Shown here: piece after piece, positions 34,316 through 42,709 of the stretch
Numbering within the stretch: position 1 is the stretch's first letter
How the letters are laid out: the number at the start of each line of letters is the position of its first letter
The notes under the pieces: model-generated
What the model was told of the DNA's origin: nothing
Databases searched by the model: none
The model's input: the letters and a program-made list of their open reading frames with translations, nothing else
Made by a program: the position numbers and the translations under genes
Assembly: GCA_038916785.1 (NCBI GenBank)
Contig: JBCLBO010000001.1
Span: forward strand, 1-64,000
Direction: 5' to 3'
Source of the DNA: VFKU01 sp038916785
GTDB lineage: Bacteria; Hydrogenedentota; Hydrogenedentia; Hydrogenedentales; GCA-2746185
DNA: 64,000 bases

Positions 34316-36473
34316 TCCCCGCAGCGAAGCCGCCCTCCCCGGCACCGAGCCGGTCACCGTCGAAGGGGTGCTCGATAAAATCGTCTTCGAGAGCGCGGAC
34401 TCGGGTTTCTTCGTGGGCCGCCTGCGCGAGGCCGGCACGAACGAGCTTATTACCTTCGTCGGCAACGTGATGGCGGTGTCGCCCGGCGAGACGATTCGCC
34501 TGCGCGGACATTGGGTGAACGACAAGAAGTTTGGCCGCCAGTTGCGCACGGAGTCGTGGGAGACACTGCGGCCGAATTCGCTTGAAGGCATCGAGAAGTA
34601 TTTGGGATCGGGCCTGATCAAAGGCATCGGCCCGACCTATGCCAAGAGAATTATCGAAGCCTTCGGGGTGGACGCGCTGGTGATTATCGACGAACACCCC
34701 GAGCGCGTGCTCGAGGTGCCGGGCATCGGCCGCAAGCGCGCCGATCAAATCAAGCAGGCCTGGGCCGAGCAGAAGAGCGTCCGCGCGATCATGGTCTTCC
34801 TGCAAGGCCACGGCATCAGCACCGGCCAGGCGGCGAAAATATACAAGCGCTACGGCGACGGCGCGGTGGCGGTGCTGCGCGAGAACCCGTATAGGCTCGC
34901 CGAGGACATCGCGGGGATCGGGTTCGCCGGCGCGGACAAGGTGGCCGAGAGCCTCGGCGTCGAGAAGACCTCGCCGCAGCGGCTCCAGGCGGGACTGATC
35001 TTCGCGCTGCAGGACGCGGCGGGCGAGGGCCACGTCTGCGTGCCGGAGGACCGGCTGATCGCGGCGGCCGCGGAACTGCTCGGCGTGGACGCGAAGCTGT
35101 TGCCCGACGCTGTCCGCGCGCTGGAGAGTCAACGGCAACTGGCGCGGCAGGGGAGCGACTGTTACCTCTCGGCGCTGCACATCGCGGAGGCCGGCTGCGC
35201 GCACCACGTCAAGCGGCTGCTCGCGGCGCGGAAGGTGCCCGTCTCGATCGACATCGAAAAAGCGATCGCGTGGGTCGAGAAACAGCAGGGCATCCAGCTC
35301 TCCGTGGAACAAGCCGAATCGCTGCGCATGGCCGCGCACGCGCCGATGTTGGTCATCACGGGCGGGCCCGGCACCGGCAAGACGACGCTGGTGCGCGGGC
35401 TCATTGGCATCTTCGAGGCGAAGGGGCTCTCCGTGCTGCTCGCCGCGCCGACGGGCCGCGCCGCCAAGCGCATGGAATCGGCGACCGGCCGCCCCTCGAG
35501 CACGATCCACCGTCTGCTCGAATTCAGTCCGCGCACGGGCAGCTTCGTCCGCACGGAATATGACCCCCTGCGCGCCGAGATGATCGTGATCGACGAGACT
35601 TCGATGGTGGATGTCGGCCTTTTGCATAGCTTGTTACGCGCGCTGCCGAGCGACTGCCGCTTGGTGCTCGTGGGCGACGTGGACCAGTTGCCGTCGGTCG
35701 GCCCGGGCAATGTACTGCTGGACATCATCGCGTCGAACGTTGTGCCGACGGTGCGCCTGCGCACCGTGTTCCGGCAAGCGGCTGAGAGCGGCATCATTCG
35801 CAACGCCCACCGCATCAATCGCGGCGAGAACCCGGAATTCAACGCGGACGACTTTTTCTTCGTCGAGCGGCCCGAGGCCGAGCGCGCCGTGGGGACGGTC
35901 GTCGAATTGGTCACCTCGCGCATCCCGCGCAAGTTTGGCCTCGACCCGATGCGAGACATCCAGGTCCTCTCTCCCATGCACCGCGGGCCAGTGGGCGTGG
36001 CGAACCTAAACCAGGCGCTGCAGGCCGCGCTCAACCCGCAGGGCGCGGTCACCCCGCGCCGCGGTTTCCGGATTGGTGATCGCGTCATCCAGCAGCGCAA
36101 CAACTACGCCCTCGACGTGTTCAACGGCGACATGGGCCGCATCGAATCCGTGGACGACGACGCGCAGACCTATACCATCGTCTTCGACGGCCGGCCGGTG
36201 ATCTACGGCTTCGAAGAACTCGACGATCTCACGCTGGCCTATGCGATCACGGTCCACAAGTCCCAGGGGAGCGAATACCCCGCGATCGTCATGCCGCTGG
36301 TCGCGCAGCATTTCATGCTGCTCCAGCGCAATGTGCTCTACACCGGCGTCACCCGCGCGAAGAAACTCGTCGTGCTCGTCGGCGACCCCAAGGCGCTACG
36401 GCGCGCGCTGCACAACACCGAAGTCACGCGCCGCCACACCCGCCTCGCCGAGCGCCTGCGCAACGAGATTTGA
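34308..36473 (+). CDS. recD2: RecD2-type SF1B DNA helicase
   Basis: A 721-residue 5'-3' helicase, not part of a RecBCD complex. It has an N-terminal OB-like part (VEGVLDKIVFESADSGFFVGRL), helix-hairpin-helix repeats (GIGPTYAKRI, VPGIGRKRADQI) and the helicase core. Motifs: Walker A GGPGTGKTTLVRGL, APTGRAAKRM, Walker B VIDETSMVD, GDVDQLPSVGPGNVL, and the C-terminal VHKSQGSEYPAIVMPL and YTGVTRAKKLVVLVG. The start at 34308 (MPDPRSEA) was chosen since the longer frame is the upstream gene in another frame. The eight-base overlap suggests coupling to the YihY gene. Confidence 0.95.
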   Translation: MPDPRSEAALPGTEPVTVEGVLDKIVFESADSGFFVGRLREAGTNELITFVGNVMAVSPGETIRLRGHWVNDKKFGRQLRTESWETLRPNSLEGIEKYLGSGLIKGIGPTYAKRIIEAFGVDALVIIDEHPERVLEVPGIGRKRADQIKQAWAEQKSVRAIMVFLQGHGISTGQAAKIYKRYGDGAVAVLRENPYRLAEDIAGIGFAGADKVAESLGVEKTSPQRLQAGLIFALQDAAGEGHVCVPEDRLIAAAAELLGVDAKLLPDAVRALESQRQLARQGSDCYLSALHIAEAGCAHHVKRLLAARKVPVSIDIEKAIAWVEKQQGIQLSVEQAESLRMAAHAPMLVITGGPGTGKTTLVRGLIGIFEAKGLSVLLAAPTGRAAKRMESATGRPSSTIHRLLEFSPRTGSFVRTEYDPLRAEMIVIDETSMVDVGLLHSLLRALPSDCRLVLVGDVDQLPSVGPGNVLLDIIASNVVPTVRLRTVFRQAAESGIIRNAHRINRGENPEFNADDFFFVERPEAERAVGTVVELVTSRIPRKFGLDPMRDIQVLSPMHRGPVGVANLNQALQAALNPQGAVTPRRGFRIGDRVIQQRNNYALDVFNGDMGRIESVDDDAQTYTIVFDGRPVIYGFEELDDLTLAYAITVHKSQGSEYPAIVMPLVAQHFMLLQRNVLYTGVTRAKKLVVLVGDPKALRRALHNTEVTRRHTRLAERLRNEI

Positions 36474-36493
36474 CAGTGTTTTTTAATAGTTTT

Positions 36494-36561
36494 TTAATAG
36501 GGACAGCCACCTATTTATTGACACACCCATTCATTCATAAATAGGTGGCTGTCCCTATTTA
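36494..36561. repeat. Inverted repeat with AATAGGGACAGCCACCTATTT arms
   Basis: Arms of 24 bp at 36494-36517 and 36538-36561 differ at one position. Two to three CTATTTAATCC copies follow (about 36555-36585). It could act as a terminator for recD2. Sequences of this kind are, to my knowledge, often linked to REP-associated tyrosine transposases; none is in the window. Confidence 0.8.
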
Positions 36562-36689
36562 ATCCCTATTTAATCCCCATTTAATCCGAAAAAACCTCCG
36601 CGACTCATTTCCTCCGCGTGAGCCGGGCTGCCACTTTTCCCGCCCCGCCGGGTATCATGGGCCCAAATCCGACCCGGAGAATCCGCCCC

Positions 36690-37559
36690 GTGCTGAAGTC
36701 GATCGATCGAATCCAAATCGCAACGCCCAACGCCGGCGAGGCCTCCAAAGGCTGGATCGCCCTGCTCGGCGCGCAACCCCACTCCACCGATACCGTTGGC
36801 GCGCTCAGCGCCACTCGCACCACACTGCGCCTCGGCCGCGTCGAGATCGAGCTCCTCGAACCCGACGGCGCCGGCCCGATCGACGCCGCTCTGAAAAAGC
36901 GCGGCCGCGCGCATCTCTTCGCCGCCGGCGCGTCCACCCCCGACGTGTCGCGAACCGTCGCGCATCTCCGCACACAAGGAATCGAAGTCGCGCTCGAAAA
37001 CGGGCAAGCCCATCTCAACGCCGCCAAGGCGCTCGGCGTAGATTTCCCGCTAGTCCTCAGCCCCGCCGCGGATCGCCCGAGCATCGGCGCGATCGATTTT
37101 CTCTACGAAGTCACCCTACTCGCGCACGACGCGCCGGGCGTCTCAGCGCGTCTAGCAAAACTCTTCACGCTGAACGACTCCAATTTCGTGCCGATCTCCT
37201 CCGATCACTTCGACTACTCCGGCATACTCACGCTCTTCTCCCGCGACGATCTCCACCGCTTCGAGGTCATCTGCCCGCGCTCGAACCAATCCACCATGGG
37301 CCGATTCCTCGAGCGTCAGGGCGAAGCGTTCTACATGTGCTTCGCCGAATCGCGCGACATGCTCGGCATCGAGCAACGCGCGAAGGCCGCCGGCGCAGGC
37401 ATCACCGCCGATCGCCCCGCGGGCCGCCGCGCCGACCAGCCGGCAGACCAGATGTGGTTGCACCCGCCCGCGCTCGGCGGTGTTATGCTGGGCCTCTCCC
37501 GGCCGACGATGGCCTGGAAATGGTCCGGCCACCCCGAACGCGTGCGAGGTGTCGAATGA
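36690..37559 (+). CDS. VOC/glyoxalase-superfamily protein
   Basis: A 289-residue protein made of two VOC-type modules. The first (LKSIDRIQIATPNAGEASKGWIALLGAQ, LGRVEIELLEPDGAGPIDAALKKRGRAHLF) resembles methylmalonyl-CoA epimerase-like proteins. The second starts near IGAIDFLYEVTLLAHDAPG. Such proteins bind metal and act on CoA esters or small dicarbonyls. The GTG start at 36690 has GGAGA upstream; ATG at 36657 is an alternative. The stop overlaps the start of the enoyl-CoA hydratase gene (ATGA), so both likely serve one acyl-CoA pathway. Confidence 0.65.
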   Translation: MLKSIDRIQIATPNAGEASKGWIALLGAQPHSTDTVGALSATRTTLRLGRVEIELLEPDGAGPIDAALKKRGRAHLFAAGASTPDVSRTVAHLRTQGIEVALENGQAHLNAAKALGVDFPLVLSPAADRPSIGAIDFLYEVTLLAHDAPGVSARLAKLFTLNDSNFVPISSDHFDYSGILTLFSRDDLHRFEVICPRSNQSTMGRFLERQGEAFYMCFAESRDMLGIEQRAKAAGAGITADRPAGRRADQPADQMWLHPPALGGVMLGLSRPTMAWKWSGHPERVRGVE

Positions 37560-38347
37560 GCGAAAACGATCTGGTGCTAGTCGAAGACCGGGACCGCGTC
37601 CGCATCCTCACGCTGAACCGTCCCAAGCAACTCAACGCCTTTAACGACGCGCTCTACGACGCCCTCGCCGCCGCCCTGCGCGCCGCGTCTGCACACCCGC
37701 GCGTCACCGTCGCCGTCATCACCGGCAGCGGCCGCGCCTTCTCCGCCGGCCAGGACCTCGCCGAACTCGCCCAGCGCCCGCGCTACACCGACAACGCCCC
37801 GCACGGATTCCAACCCTTCATGGACGTGCTGCAATCCTTCCCCAAACCCCTCATCGCCGCCGTCAACGGACTCGGCATCGGCATCGGCGCCACCATGCTG
37901 CTCCACTGCGACCTCGTGCTCATCGCCGAGAGCGCCAAACTCCGCGCCCCCTTCGTCAGCCTCGGCATCTCCACCGAAGCCGGCAGCTCCTACCTCTTCC
38001 CCGCCACCATCGGCTGGGCCAACACCGCCCACCTCCTCTACACCGGCAACTGGCTCACCGCCGCAGACGCCGTCCGACTAGGCCTAGCCTGGCGCGCCAT
38101 CCCCGACGATCAACTCGCCGCCGAGACCCAACAACTAGCCCAGCAAATCGCCGCCAACCCCGTCACCTCCCTAGTCGCCACCAAAAAACTCCTACTCGGC
38201 GCCCGCCTAAACCAAATCCGAGCCGCCCGCGACCTCGAAAACGAAATCATTTCCCACCTCGCCGGCGGCCCCGCCAACAAAGAAGCCATCGCAGCATTCC
38301 TCGAAAAACGCCCGCCCGATTTCTCGCATGTGGTGCACAACCTCTAA
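37556..38347 (+). CDS. Enoyl-CoA hydratase/isomerase family protein
   Basis: A 263-residue crotonase-fold protein: VRILTLNRPKQLNAFNDALYDAL, VITGSGRAFSAGQDLAEL (first oxyanion-hole segment) and KPLIAAVNGLGIGIGATMLLHCDLVL (second). The first catalytic Glu of true hydratases is usually in a segment like HEQVF after the oxyanion hole and is not obvious here. LGISTEAGSSYLFP occupies the second catalytic region. It could be an isomerase or another crotonase-type enzyme. It is coupled to the VOC gene by a four-base overlap. Confidence 0.85.
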   Translation: MSENDLVLVEDRDRVRILTLNRPKQLNAFNDALYDALAAALRAASAHPRVTVAVITGSGRAFSAGQDLAELAQRPRYTDNAPHGFQPFMDVLQSFPKPLIAAVNGLGIGIGATMLLHCDLVLIAESAKLRAPFVSLGISTEAGSSYLFPATIGWANTAHLLYTGNWLTAADAVRLGLAWRAIPDDQLAAETQQLAQQIAANPVTSLVATKKLLLGARLNQIRAARDLENEIISHLAGGPANKEAIAAFLEKRPPDFSHVVHNL

Positions 38348-38399
38348 AGGAATCTGGCGTTCGTTCAAAACGTTGGTGCTCGGTGAAAATGGATAGATA

Positions 38400-38428
38400 G
38401 AAAATGGTGGCTGTCCCTATTAAATCCA
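38400..38428. repeat. Half-copy of the 36494-36561 repeat
   Basis: The AAAATGGTGGCTGTCCCTAT phrase and the TAAATCC that follows match the right arm of the 36494-36561 element. The sequence sits between the enoyl-CoA hydratase gene and the truncated integrase remnant. Confidence 0.7.
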
Positions 38429-38442
38429 TGGAGGGATTGAGT

Positions 38443-38649
38443 TCACGCAGAGATGCGGACGGTTGGGTCGAGGCTCATCGCGTCCGTGGCGTGGCGCTCG
38501 TAGTTACGCTGGGTTCGGGCGTTGGGGATGTTGGCGAGCCACTCGACGGCCGCCGACACATAGGAGAGACGCCGGAACTGCTCCGCGGTCAACAGAGTTC
38601 CCGACGAACGGGTTAGAGAGGTGGAGGGGGTTTTGGTGTGTTCCTTCAT
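38443..38649 (-). pseudogene. Truncated tyrosine recombinase (integrase) N-terminal remnant
   Basis: The 68-residue frame reads like the start of a phage/XerC-type integrase: LTAEQFRRLSYVSAAVEWLANI followed by NARTQRNYERHATDAM, the core-binding SAM-like region. It breaks off at about 38475, before the rest of that domain and the whole catalytic domain with its R-H-R-Y residues. Just beyond the break lies the repeat half-copy at 38400-38428. It borders the island with the restriction-modification genes and may mark how that island arrived. Confidence 0.6.
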
Positions 38650-38817
38650 AGAGTCAGTTACCTCTGATAAAATACATCATCAAGGGTAATTGGGCGGGGA
38701 TCATTGCGTCTGGAAACGTCGTAAGTGGACGGGAAAGCCTGAGAGGCTAAACGCTGCAATTTGTGCATGAAGCAGAATCTGCATGTAGGCTATCATCAGT
38801 TCGGAGGAATTTTGGAT

Positions 38818-40851
38818 ATGGGCAAGGTCGCAGCACACTCACCGGCAGACTTAGACGCTCGGATCAAGCGCATTTACGATCACCTTTATGCGAACGCATC
38901 GGTGCGAACTCCCGCCGGGATTGCCGCAGAAGTCGGGAAACTTATTCGTACTGCGGCGTTCATGGAAGGCGGGGCGGGGGTTTTCCCAGCTTTTACCATG
39001 GCACCGGATGTTCGGAGCGGGCTCTTGAAGGGAGAGGCGGCAGTAACGCGAAGATTTGCGTCGGACCTGCGAAACCGTTTCGCAGAAATGAAGGCGGAAT
39101 GGAAGCTCTACAACGACGCGCCGCTGCTGTTGTCTGATGCCGATATAGCTTGGTGCTGCGCTCAGCTCGAGGGGGTCACCGTGTCTGCCGGTAATCGGGA
39201 TGTCTTTGGCGATGCCGTTGAGATATTCCGAACGAGTTGGGCGAAGCAGAGTTCGGGCCAATTCTTTACGGACTCGCGCGTCACGCATCTGGCGATGATC
39301 CTACTCCAGTTTGACCCTTTTGCCGGGGACGATCTTGTCGACATTTGTTGCGGAACCGGTGGCTTTCTTCTGGCGGGTGTGGACTACATTTCTCAACTTG
39401 CGGAGAAGCGTTTTCCGACGGAGAAACGCGAACAGTCAGTTGCCGATATCGCCCTTAGGCTCCTTCGCGGACAGGAGATTGATCCTGAAATCTGTGAGAT
39501 TGCGAACGCGTCGCTCGCGTGTCGTTTGGGTCATCCCACTGCGCGATTGGTCCAGCGCGGCGATTCTTTACTGCCTTCATCTTTCACTATGGCTTCGGAA
39601 AATGTTCTTATCGAGGGGACGCATCGCTGTGCAGCTTCAAATCCACCCTTTGGAACGAAGATCACAGTCAAGAGTCACGAGATACTTAGAAACTACGATC
39701 TGGCTAAACAAGGGAGTGCGCACGTACGGCCACGCGCGCCGGATATATTGCTTCTGGAGCGGAACATTCGAATGCTAAAACCCGGCGAAGGCCGACTGGC
39801 GATAGTCTTACCGTATCAGATTTTATCTGGCCCGCAGACGCGCTACATTCGGGAGTGGCTTCTTCAGCGCACGCATATCGAGGCAGTGGTCGACCTTCCG
39901 GCCGAAACTTTTCAGCCTCACACGGGAACTAAAACGTCGCTTCTAGTGGTTCGGCGGCGGGCAAAGCCTATACAGAATCCAATCGTCAGTGAGTCCGGAT
40001 CAATGTTGTTTATGTCGACTCCAAAGTGGATTGGGCATGATCGGCGAGGGCATCCGACGTACCGTCGCGACCCTGACGGACGGCCGACCGCGGCCGTACT
40101 TTCAGATATTGAAGATGTCGGTAGGGCGTTTGAGGCGTTTACCGCTGGCAGCAACCCGACCAGCATCCACAGCGATAGTTTCACGATCAAATTAGCTCAG
40201 GTCAGCGCAGATCCAGACTTACGTCTCAATGCTCGTTACTATCGTGAAAGGAAGGCCAGCACGCGCAACGGAAGGGCTCGGGGCAAATGGAAGACTCTAC
40301 GGCTGGGCGACGCGTGCGAGCGCATATTTTTCCCTGGGCGGTTCAAGCGCAATTATGTCGAACCCAGCGATTCCGCGGTGCCATTTCTAGGCGGATCCAA
40401 CATTTCAGAGTTATTCGCTCAAACGAATAAGTGGATTAGTAAGGATGATCCGCGTCTACCGGATTATATAGTTCGTGAAGGCTGGTTGCTTGTGACTAGA
40501 AGTGGGACAACCGGGATCGTATCGTCTGTGCCTCCAGCGTGGGATGGGGTGGCAATGTCTGAACACGTGATTCGAATCGTCCCTCGGTTAAATGTTATTT
40601 CGCCAGCATGGATCCAAGCCTACTTACGGTCAACGGTCGGACAACGCGCGCTTTCGCGCGGTGTTTTTGGTTCAGTTATAGACGAGATCACTCCCGCATT
40701 CATCGCTGATCTCGAGGTGCCTGTTCCAAATGACAAGGACTTGTTCGCCCGTATTGTAAATGCGGTGGAACAGGCTGAAGAAAGTCGTCAAGCCTCCATA
40801 AAGAATTTACGCACCGCGATTTCCGAGATTGAAAGCCTGTTGGGCCACTAG
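38818..40851 (+). CDS. N6-adenine DNA methyltransferase with fused HsdS-like specificity domain
   Basis: A 677-residue protein. An N-terminal helical region is followed by an adenine methyltransferase core of the HsdM type: motif I DICCGTGGFLLAG (~175) and motif IV NPPFGTK (~275), then GRLAIVLPYQILSGPQTRYIREWLL and TSLLVVRR. The last ~185 residues (LRLGDACERIFFPGRFKRNY..., ending EQAEESRQASIKNLRTAISEIESLL) look like one target-recognition domain plus the helix of HsdS. It would methylate one defined site without a separate HsdS. The start at 38818 was chosen for GGAGG 10 bases upstream. The GC content is lower than in flanking genes. It is convergent with the nuclease gene, with 20 bases between stops. 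Confidence 0.85.
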   Translation: MGKVAAHSPADLDARIKRIYDHLYANASVRTPAGIAAEVGKLIRTAAFMEGGAGVFPAFTMAPDVRSGLLKGEAAVTRRFASDLRNRFAEMKAEWKLYNDAPLLLSDADIAWCCAQLEGVTVSAGNRDVFGDAVEIFRTSWAKQSSGQFFTDSRVTHLAMILLQFDPFAGDDLVDICCGTGGFLLAGVDYISQLAEKRFPTEKREQSVADIALRLLRGQEIDPEICEIANASLACRLGHPTARLVQRGDSLLPSSFTMASENVLIEGTHRCAASNPPFGTKITVKSHEILRNYDLAKQGSAHVRPRAPDILLLERNIRMLKPGEGRLAIVLPYQILSGPQTRYIREWLLQRTHIEAVVDLPAETFQPHTGTKTSLLVVRRRAKPIQNPIVSESGSMLFMSTPKWIGHDRRGHPTYRRDPDGRPTAAVLSDIEDVGRAFEAFTAGSNPTSIHSDSFTIKLAQVSADPDLRLNARYYRERKASTRNGRARGKWKTLRLGDACERIFFPGRFKRNYVEPSDSAVPFLGGSNISELFAQTNKWISKDDPRLPDYIVREGWLLVTRSGTTGIVSSVPPAWDGVAMSEHVIRIVPRLNVISPAWIQAYLRSTVGQRALSRGVFGSVIDEITPAFIADLEVPVPNDKDLFARIVNAVEQAEESRQASIKNLRTAISEIESLLGH

Positions 40852-40871
40852 GACCCTCTATGCCAATTCAT

Positions 40872-41579
40872 TTACAAACGACCGTGGCGCGATAGAATGC
40901 CTCGGATAAGCTGGAGAAGCTCATCGATCGTGTTATTGCCCTGAAGGTCGTTACTCAATTTTAGTATGAGTGATGTGTTTTCAGGGACGTGTCGGCCTTT
41001 CCGGTCGAGTGGCACCATGTGGCCCGACGTGATGATCCTTGGGTTCTCGATTACTTGCTTCAAGGAGACCTCTATTCGCTGAATCGGATCTCTAAATGTT
41101 CCCGGTTTGATCTCGTGCCCTACAAGCCATATCAGATGTTTGGATACATGGTCGGGAGTAGTCGGGGCGTCGGTCATCGATAAGGTCTGAAATATGTACT
41201 TGATGGCCACTAATGTTCCATCAATTCTGTTCGCATAAAACTTATGTTCTTTAGGTAATTCCCAGCGGTTAATCCGATTTCCGTCTTTGCCATCTTGCGG
41301 CCGGCCCGGGACTCTACTCGATGTCGGTTTCCACGGCGCAGATCTCGGTCCAGCATCGTTGAACTTTGTCAGGAGAGCCTTAACCGAATCCTCGCTGAAA
41401 CCATCGCGACGTATGAGCGCCCTGAACAGAAATTTCGCTGCCGCGTAGAGAGTTATAACGTCGTTTTCCGAGATTTTTCGTTGCGCCGCAGAGCATCTAA
41501 TTACATCCGCGGATCGGGCTGCGATCTCAGCGCCGAAGTCTTCGCTTTGGCTTCCTTCTGTCTTGGTGCGTCGCGGCAA
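40872..41579 (-). CDS. HNH-type endonuclease, probable restriction enzyme
   Basis: A 235-residue protein not matched to a named enzyme. Near its C-terminus SGHMVPLDRKGRHVPENTS...KLSNDLQGN fits an HNH nuclease: His187 followed by PL, Asn201, and Asn210 in the third position. In front lies VSLKQVIENPRI. The rest is probably the DNA-binding part. It begins with TTG one base after the stop of the HTH gene and is convergent with the methyltransferase, so it is very likely the restriction partner. Its recognition site is unknown. Other classification, such as a defence nuclease without cognate methylation, is possible. Confidence 0.65.
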   Translation of the reverse strand: MPRRTKTEGSQSEDFGAEIAARSADVIRCSAAQRKISENDVITLYAAAKFLFRALIRRDGFSEDSVKALLTKFNDAGPRSAPWKPTSSRVPGRPQDGKDGNRINRWELPKEHKFYANRIDGTLVAIKYIFQTLSMTDAPTTPDHVSKHLIWLVGHEIKPGTFRDPIQRIEVSLKQVIENPRIITSGHMVPLDRKGRHVPENTSLILKLSNDLQGNNTIDELLQLIRGILSRHGRL

Positions 41580-41580
41580 T

Positions 41581-41823
41581 TTAGTTTGAATCCTTTGACG
41601 CCTTCAACAGTTCGCTTACATCGACCCGCAACGCGCTCGCTAAACTGGTCAGTGTACTGAGTGTGACATTGACCATGCCTGCCTCAATTTTTTGCACGTG
41701 ACGTGTGTGGAGATCGCTTAATTCCGCAAGTTGCTCTTGGGTAATTCGCGCGTGAAACCGAAGCCGCCGAAGATTTGCGGCAACACGCTGACGGATGTAG
41801 CTGACGGAGTTCCTACTTCCCAC
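41581..41823 (-). CDS. Small XRE-type helix-turn-helix regulator, controller-like
   Basis: An 80-residue, single-domain HTH protein (VAANLRRLRFHARITQEQLAELSDLHTRHVQKIEAGMVNVTLSTLTSLASALRVDVSELL). Size and placement match the controller (C) proteins of restriction-modification systems, which delay nuclease expression until DNA is methylated. The nuclease gene starts one base after its stop. A perfect 16-bp palindrome (41859-41874) sits 36 bases upstream of its GTG start and is a likely operator. Confidence 0.8.
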   Translation of the reverse strand: MGSRNSVSYIRQRVAANLRRLRFHARITQEQLAELSDLHTRHVQKIEAGMVNVTLSTLTSLASALRVDVSELLKASKDSN

Positions 41824-41858
41824 GCGCTAATTAGAACCTAACGGAGAGACGCACAACC

Positions 41859-41874
41859 ACGCCATATATGGCGT
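41859..41874. promoter_or_regulatory. Perfect 16-bp palindrome, likely operator of the HTH controller
   Basis: ACGCCATATATGGCGT lies just upstream of the HTH-nuclease pair and overlaps a possible -10 (TATATG). Self-binding by the HTH protein is inferred from position and symmetry. Confidence 0.6.
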
Positions 41875-41950
41875 AACGTTTGGACATTCGCCTACCGCGC
41901 CTGCGACTGCCACGCCGAGCGACTGAGATTCGCCCGACGCGCCGTCCGCG

Positions 41951-42451
41951 CTACTCTTCCGGCACGCCCATGTGCTCCCAGAGATACTGGACGTGATACA
42001 TGTCCAAATGCCCAAAGAGTTCATTACAAACGTTCAGCAGTTTCGGGACCGCGTACGCGTATTGGCTCCGCTTCACCGCCATGCTCACGCTGAGCGCGGA
42101 GCGCCGGTTCTGCGCACTCACGACCGCCTTCGCCGGATCGACCCGGCGATGCGCCGGTAGCTTCTTGTCCGCACGTCCCGCGATGAACCGGAGGACCGCT
42201 TCCTCAACGCGCGATTTCGCCGGGACGCCCGGCAGCAGATCCTTCAGCGTCAGCGTCGCCGCGACGGGATCGAAAATCAGGTTGAACCGGCGATCCAGCA
42301 GCCACGTAAATCGGAACTCGGTCTTCCCGCCGCGCAGCGCGCGCTCCTCAAACTCGCGCAACACGCCCCGAGTCGCATACGCCAGCAATCGCTCACGAAC
42401 GACCAACGTGTGCCGTTCCGGCACACCCACCCTTGTTTCGCGCTTCGCCAT
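41951..42451 (-). CDS. Hypothetical protein
   Basis: I do not recognise this family. The 166-residue product is rich in charged residues, soluble, with no signal peptide. It has phrases TEFRFTWLLDRRFNLIFDPVAATLTLKDLLPGV and NVCNELFGHLDMYHVQYLWEHM. The start at 42451 (MAKRETRVG) is preferred over TTG at 42460. Codon use is like that of the core genes, not the island next to it. It may be conserved in related genomes, but no function can be read from the sequence. Confidence 0.6.
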   Translation of the reverse strand: MAKRETRVGVPERHTLVVRERLLAYATRGVLREFEERALRGGKTEFRFTWLLDRRFNLIFDPVAATLTLKDLLPGVPAKSRVEEAVLRFIAGRADKKLPAHRRVDPAKAVVSAQNRRSALSVSMAVKRSQYAYAVPKLLNVCNELFGHLDMYHVQYLWEHMGVPEE

Positions 42452-42483
42452 CGCCGCCAACTCTGGTCTCGCACCCAGAAAAA

Positions 42484-42638
42484 GTGGAAGCGGCGTCCCG
42501 CCGCTTCGTCCCTACCTCGCGCCCAGTCTCCCGAGTGCAACAACTCATCACACTATATAGGGACACACGCGAAGACAGGAATCAGAGGATACCGGCTCTA
42601 CCCAAAACAAGGTAGGGCGGGTCATGACCCGCCCCACC
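42484..42638. repeat. Cluster of palindromic repeats with a GTGCAAC...TATATAG motif
   Basis: Contains a GTGGAAGCGGCG palindrome (42484-42507), a GTGCAAC-N12-TATATAGGGACA motif (42535-42563), and a GGTAGGGCGG-TCATGAC palindrome (42611-42638) related to 8734-8774. No gene was seen. Confidence 0.7.
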
Positions 42639-42709
42639 AAAATCGCAAAGCAAGAATCCCTAACGGGAACTATCGGAGTTCACCACTGTGCATCGGTGGA
42701 CAATTGGCT

